Assembly (NCBI GenBank): GCA_026874595.1
Contig: CM049318.1
Span: 34,803,956 to 34,867,955, forward strand
Direction: 5' to 3'
From: Sipunculus nudus
Lineage: Eukaryota; Annelida; Sipuncula; Golfingiida; Sipunculidae
DNA length: 64,000 nt
How positions within the stretch are numbered: position 1 is the stretch's first letter; the number at the start of each line of letters is the position of its first letter. This document shows, one piece after another, positions 58,190-64,000 of this stretch. The translations under genes and the position numbers were made by a program. The notes beneath the pieces are model-generated. The model searched no databases and was not told the DNA's origin. It saw only the letters and a program-made list of their open reading frames with translations.

Positions 58190-59616
58190 CCAGTTATAAC
58201 GGTGTCAGTCGTAATGAGCGCGGTCGGGATGGGCGCGCGGTTCCTGGACGTGGTCGGGATTGGCGTGGTCGGGCTGGGCGTGCCGGTTTATACACAGCGA
58301 GATTAGTGCTGCTGGGCATGGACGCGACGGCTCTTATGAATCTTATAATTTACTTATTCCCTCAATTTTGTTATATTTTAACAGTTGGTTGATGATAAGA
58401 GGGTTTTTCATGAGCCGCAAATGAATGCATTTCAATGTACGGTATATATATAAATTAACAACATTCCCAGGTTTGGACGACAAAAAAAAAATCGACCTTA
58501 AACGCTATTTTTACACATCTTATTCTTGTTGCTGGACATTTATCCTTGAAAATAACAATATTTTTGTTCCATAAAAAACGATTTCAATACCAAACAACAT
58601 TTGTTGATGTAAGCAACCAAGTTACCTGTAGAAGTACGTCGAAGGAAGGAAACCTGCTCACTCGGAAGACAACACCGATTAATTAGTTAATTAGCGGCAC
58701 GGAGGTTTCCTAAAACACTGTTTAAACAGCTGCAAAAATTCGTCTTCACAAACATTCGCGATATTTTATATAAATAATGCACTTCCCTGGCAAAATATAT
58801 AATATTTATCACAAGACGCGTTCATGATTGCATTGATGACGGCCAGTATGGTGACGGGCGATAATGCCAGAAATTCATTTTTTTTTTCAGAAGAACTCAA
58901 TATGAAATATTTTTCTCTCTCTGTCTCTCTCTCTCCGGCTTTATTTTAAATGATCGTTCAATCAGATATTTATTTCAGTTATTATTATTAAATGATAATT
59001 TTTAATGAAATACCTCTCATTTGATATAATTACTAATTTTCCCTCATTTAAATGATCAGTCAATCTGAAGCTATATAAATCGTTCCGTATTTCTGTCCCT
59101 CTCTCTCTCTCTCTCTTCATTTTAAATGATTGTTCTATTCCTCTCATGTTATATAATCACTTGCGCTCTCTTATTGATGTATTAAAATGATACATTAATC
59201 GGAAACTCAACAAATCGCCCCTTTTTTTGTCTCTCTCTCTCCTTTTCTCTCCTCCTCCACTCTCTCTCTCTGTTTTTCATTTTAAATGATCGCTCTATTT
59301 CTCTCATGTTTTATAATAACTCGCTGTCTCTTATTGATGTATTTAAATGATACATTATTCGGAAACTCAAATGATCGTGACGAGCGATAATACCAATTTT
59401 TTTAAAGTACTCAACATGAAATAATTCTCTCTCTCTCTCTCTCTCTCTCTCGTTTCATATATATGATCGCTCAATCAGATATTTGTTTCAATTATTATAA
59501 TTAAATGATAATTTTTTAATGAGCCTCTTATTTTATATAAATACTTGCTCTTTTATTTGTGTATTTTAATGATAACTCAATCGGAAACTAAATAAATCGC
59601 CCCCTGTTTCTGTCTG

Positions 59617-59661
<45 letters not shown>

Positions 59662-60990
59662 CTCTCTATATATTTCTCTCTCTCTATTTTAATTTTAAAT
59701 GATCGCTCAATCTGATATTTATTTCAATTACTATGATTTATCGATTGTTTTAATAAGCGCCCACTGACCAACATTAGTTTTGGGAAAGGAAATCCACTTC
59801 AAAGAAGAAAATACCGGGAAATCGAGGACAGGGTCCAGAAACTGACAGAGCGTTACCGGAAATGAAAAATTAGACGGAAACTTTTTTAACGTAAAGTAAG
59901 GCACGTGGTGCATTATTTCTAGATGGAGGATATATGTTGGACATTCATACCCTTTTACCTAGAATTTTTTTACTTTTTTTGGATTTACTCCTCTGATTAT
60001 TGTCTGTAAGAAATAATATTGATCTATATAAAATATGTTTTACGGATAATTCAAGTGCTTTTAATTCTTCTCTTTGTATAATAATTGTTCATGTAGAGGT
60101 ATCGTATATAAAGCGCAAGTTGATTTTTATAAATTAATTGTTGGTGCATGGTGGAGTTCCTTCTATGATTTTGCTGACTTATTATAGATCTCTACAATTT
60201 GATATGTTCCAGATTTGATTTAATACTTGTTTGCGGGTAAATCAGGAGTGATAAAGTTCTACTCTTTGTAAAAGTTATTTATGTACATATTGTATATAAA
60301 GAGAGAAATAAAGAGAGAGAATGTGAGAGATAGAGAGAGAGAGAGAAGCAGACAGAAATACGGGACGATTTATTAAGCTTCAGATTGATTGATTATTTAA
60401 ATGCGGGAAAATGAGTAATTTTATAAAATGAGAGGAAATTCATTTAAAATTATCATTTAATTATAAGAATTGAAATAAATATCTGATTGAGCGATCATTT
60501 TAAATAAAGCGAGAGAGAGAGAGACATATTTCATTTTGAGTTCTTCTGAAAAAAAAAATTCTGGCATTATCGCCCGTCACTATGCTGGCCGTCGTCAATG
60601 CAATCATGAACGTGTCTTTTTGATAAATATTATATATTTTGCTGGGGAAGTGCATTATTTAAGTATAATATTGCGAATGTTTGTGAAGACGAGTTTTTGC
60701 AGCTGTTTAATCAGCGTTGTTTGAAACCTTTGTGCCGCTAATTAACTAATTAACTAATTAATCGGTGTTGGCTTCCGAGTGAGCAGGTTTCCTTCCTTTG
60801 TTCCTTTGACGTACTTCTACAGGTAACTGGGTTGCTTACATCAACAAATGTTGTTTGGTATTGAAATCGTTTATAATGGAACAAAAATATTGTTATTTTC
60901 TAGGATTAAAGTCCAGCAACAAGAATAAGATGTGTAAAAATAGCGTTCAAGGTCGATTTTTCTTGTCGTCCAAACCTGGGAATGTTGTTA

Positions 60991-61064
<74 letters not shown>

Positions 61065-61315
61065 TGTACATTGAAATGCATCATTTGCGGCTCATGAAAA
61101 ACCCTCTTATCATCAACCAACTGTTAAAATATAACAATATTGAAGGAATAAGTAATATTCAAGTTTCATAAGAGCCGTCGCGACCATTCCAAACATCACC
61201 AATCTCGCATTGTATAAACCGGCACGCCCAGCCCGACCACGCCAATCCCGACCACGTCAAGAAACCGCGCGCCCATCCAGACCGCGCTCATTACGACCGA
61301 AATCGTTATAACCGG
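58190..61315. mobile_element. 3.1-kb foldback element with ~0.9-1.0 kb inverted arms
   Basis: The left arm (58190 to about 59130) and right arm (about 60300 to 61315) are inverted copies. Matches include the outer ccagttataacg / ccggttataacg, the GC-rich gtaatgagcgcggtc block, gatgataagagggtttttca, ggtttggacgac, and caggtttccttcctt on the right against ggaaggaaacctgctca on the left. The ends are followed by a GC-rich set of short direct repeats of the form ggtcgggatgggcg, seen three times in each arm. The 1.2-kb centre has several further copies of a tctctc...aatgatcgctcaatcagata motif and (CT)n runs. No transposase is present. The target duplication could not be determined. Confidence 0.8.
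60995..61063. repeat. (TA)n microsatellite inside the right foldback arm
   Basis: About 69 bases of TA; the matching place in the left arm (near 58442-58452) has only five or so TA units. Confidence 0.97.
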
Positions 61316-61689
61316 CGTCATGGGCTCAGCAGGCGGCAAGCAGGCGTTAAGTAGGACGGACCCTTGGAAGTATATGTCGCTTACCCTGTGCTTAGGTCAA
61401 GGGCAGGTTCTATATGGCATCACATTATTGATACTTCTTCACACATGCTTTCTCGACCCTAGTTTCCATACATGGAAACCTCGGAGGGTGAGTTTCCCTA
61501 GCGGAAAAAAGAAAAACTACCCTATTACCTTTCTGTCACAAATCGATTGAACACTGCAACTTTCGACAGCTTTTTGTAATTTTATGCTGTTTTGCTTAAA
61601 AAGAAAAGCAAAGCGTCTATATCTGTTTCTGAATAAAAAAATGGAAATTTAGCTTGTATTTAAAATCACGGTAATATTGGAAATGGCCA

Positions 61690-61890
61690 TTATCGTCCAG
61701 GGGCCTGGACAGTCGAGTAATTAAACGTTCGACTCTCTCCGCTAGCGACCCGTGTTAGATCCCCGGCGTGACTATAAAAATTGGGTTGCACTTGCCAGTC
61801 TAAGGCCGGTTGTTTTCTCCAGGTTCTCCGGTTTCTTCCACCTCTGCAGACTACCGAAGGCCACCGTCTGAGCCATTGAGAGTGCCAAGA
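61690..61890 (+). mobile_element. tRNA-derived SINE-like element, copy 3
   Basis: It opens with a tRNA-like phrase (cctggacagtcgagtaatta) and a decayed B box (gtgttagatcccc, near 61753). It continues with a Pro/Leu-looking non-coding body containing tctccaggttctccggtttc, a phrase typical of SINE central domains in marine invertebrates. The 3' end is not clear. It differs in sequence from copies 1 and 2. Confidence 0.55.
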
Positions 61891-61899
61891 TTAGTTATA

Positions 61900-63825
61900 A
61901 TAACTATTACTCAGGTATGGGGTAATAGTAATATGTTAAATTGTAATAGAAAATTGCAGGTTTTCAAAGAAATAGTGATAGCATAGGACAAGAAATTTTA
62001 ACCTGTAATAGTCAATGTAAAAAAAAGGGACCCCAAGTAATAAAAAAATAGGTATTACTTAATCTATTTCAACCCTCGACGGAAACAGGTTAAGGATGGA
62101 GCGTTTGTTTACATATGTTGACACATAGCTAGGAAAAGGCTTCAGCTGTAGTGTAATTTCTTCATGCTGTCATGGCCTACTGGGCATAGGGCACCGGGTT
62201 CTTGCTTTAGATGATCACAAATTACAGATAAACCCTAGGCATGTTTGTAGATTTGTTAATAAGGCTTGGTCAAAAACATTGCAGTAGTTCTTGGCCAGCA
62301 TGCACAATATGTAGGACAAGTTATGGTCAGCTGAGGCTAGACAGTGCTGCTGCAGTGCTGCTGATGTTTGGGTACTTCAGAGGTAGAGATTCTGATTGTC
62401 ATAACCTCTGATAAGTTACTGGTAATTGGTGGTGCCATAGACAGAGAATGAGGCCCTGTTTGTACTAACACAGGCCCTTAAAATCACCATTAAAACATGT
62501 CTAAATGGCCCCTATATAGCCTCATGGCCATAGTAATATAAAGTAACAAGGTATGAAACGACTGACAAAGGACCCCAGGCGACTTGCTGTGTAAACTATC
62601 CATTTCCAACTTACCGACGGCGTGGCACGAACTTATCTCTTGCATGCACATAAAATTTGACGTAATGGTTCCGTATGACACAAAACGAACTCACGTTACG
62701 GTTCTAAGCCGCGTATAATTACCTGTTTAATCAGGTAAAGCGGTCATCCGTTCTATGACACTCGAAAAGGCCCTAGCGGCTTCCGAGCACCATCGTCGGA
62801 TTGTTTACCATAGCCGTCCAATCAGCGGCGCTCTGTGTGCATATTGTATATTCTACAATTGAAAGATATACAGATATACATAAATATTACTTGGTTAATG
62901 TTGTGTTGACCAAGAACTTGTCATATTGTATTTCACTAAATTGCACCAAACATTCCATGTGTTTCAGGATTATTAAAACCTTGCACTTTTTCTTTTAAAA
63001 CTTTACCTTACATGCAGTTGTTTATTTAACATTCTGTTGAACGTGCGTGAAAAGTATAATTTGATGTAAAAGATGGTGTCTTTATTAACTTAGTGAATAT
63101 GAACATACGGGAACTGGATTTATGTTGTACTGATCATGAAGCAGCTGAAAATACTGCCAAAATTAACCACATTGTGCGTATAAATTGCGACAGAAACCTT
63201 ATTTATACAATAGGATTTATTCCTTTAAATTTCATTTTTAATTAAGGACAACATTCACAAGAATTACAATTTAAATATGCAAAATGTTAAAGTTTCACCT
63301 ACAGGTAGTAGGGTGGGGTAATGTAAAGGGCAAGGTCAGCATATGCTAATATCACCATTTGAAATTAATGTAAAATTAATAGTAATAGTAAAGGAATATA
63401 AGCCAAGTAATAGTAATAGTAATAATTGAAGAATGTTGTTGAAATAATAGTAATATATGGATCAAGAAGAAATAGGGAAAGTAAAAGAAATAGACCCAGG
63501 TATTTGGTATTTGTACAATCCATGTAAAATCAATAAGTTTATATTAATAATATTTTATTGTCTGTGGAAAAAACCTTAGTCAAATATTATTACTGATATC
63601 ATCTTATACATTATCTGTTGATATAGTCACACATTTCTGTGGACATATATGTATGATAAATCTATCCTGGGAATTCGTGTACTAAAATGACGGGAGCGCA
63701 TTGTGCATCTCTTTTCATTAGCCCTAAATCCCGCCTGATTTTTCTAACGTCGGCCATGGTCATTTGCATAGAACACAAATGATTTTAACACCTGAAAGCC
63801 CAAGCACTTTAGCACAGGGTTGGCT
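61900..63825. other. intergenic, nothing recognised
   Basis: No gene called. Short (TAATAG)-type simple repeats appear near 61905-61940 and 63375-63460. Open frames here are short and unconvincing. Confidence 0.45.
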
Positions 63826-63828
63826 CTA

Positions 63829-63965
63829 TCAACCAAGTTCAGTTTGTGCAATCACCTGTTCAACAACCATGGTTTTAGGCTCTTTAGTGGCGCTCCAGGT
63901 AGCGCTATTTGATGTCCTTAAGTTACCTGTTGTCTCTGATAAAATGTCATCCAATGTCAAGCTTT
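63829..63965 (-). CDS. possible partial exon at right edge (weak)
   Basis: On the minus strand a good acceptor (tttttcccacag) precedes SLTLDDILSETTGNLRTSN, which continues for about 45 codons to a stop at 63831-63829. The amino acid mix looks natural, but nothing identifies the protein. An internal donor-like cag|gtaact would make a shorter 39-bp exon. The upstream part would lie outside the window. Confidence 0.22.
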
Positions 63966-64000
63966 CTGTGGGAAAAAGAGTCTAGATGGACGCCTACCCA

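Overview
This is a eukaryotic, AT-rich, intron-rich and transposon-dense genomic window. The split genes, the abundance of (TA)n microsatellites, the CR1/L2-like LINE debris, tRNA-derived SINEs, a gypsy-type LTR element and the style of the dispersed repeats suggest a marine invertebrate, most likely a bivalve mollusc. The species assignment is an inference; nothing here proves it.

One gene can be read almost completely. A plus-strand, 16-exon gene runs from 17718 to 52862. The exons were joined by hand from splice sites and phase, and every junction keeps frame, giving 798 codons. The product is a type I membrane receptor: signal peptide, a six-bladed YWTD beta-propeller, an EGF-like domain, a second YWTD propeller, a second EGF-like domain, a six-cysteine selectin-type Sushi/CCP module, one membrane helix and a 47-residue tail with a YEQL sorting signal and two YDN motifs. 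It resembles the LRP/LDL-receptor superfamily but has no LDLa (class A) modules. A second, partial gene at the left edge (242-1362) is the last exon of a Thr/Ser-rich mucin-like membrane protein.

Layout: 1-1362 mucin-like exon; 1735-3640 dead LINE; 3660-11860 diverged tandem array with a second LINE nested in it; 13733-16060 remnant of a coiled-coil gene blown apart by a 44-bp minisatellite; 16185-17590 SINE, satellite fragment and gypsy RNase H fragment; 17718-52862 receptor gene; 52935-55471 two nested pogo-like DNA elements just after its stop codon; 58190-61315 a 3.1-kb foldback element; 61690 to the end a SINE and mostly anonymous sequence.

The most unusual object is in intron 1 (15.8 kb). 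An approximately 11.25-kb structure (22090-33337) has matching inverted outer sequences, inside which lie oppositely oriented arrays of the same 87-bp satellite (7.0 kb on the left, 1.7 kb on the right) around a core of a different 77-bp satellite. This is the organisation of a Foldback-type transposon, built on a large scale and carried in the transcribed intron of a receptor gene, where it should form kilobase-scale double-stranded RNA.
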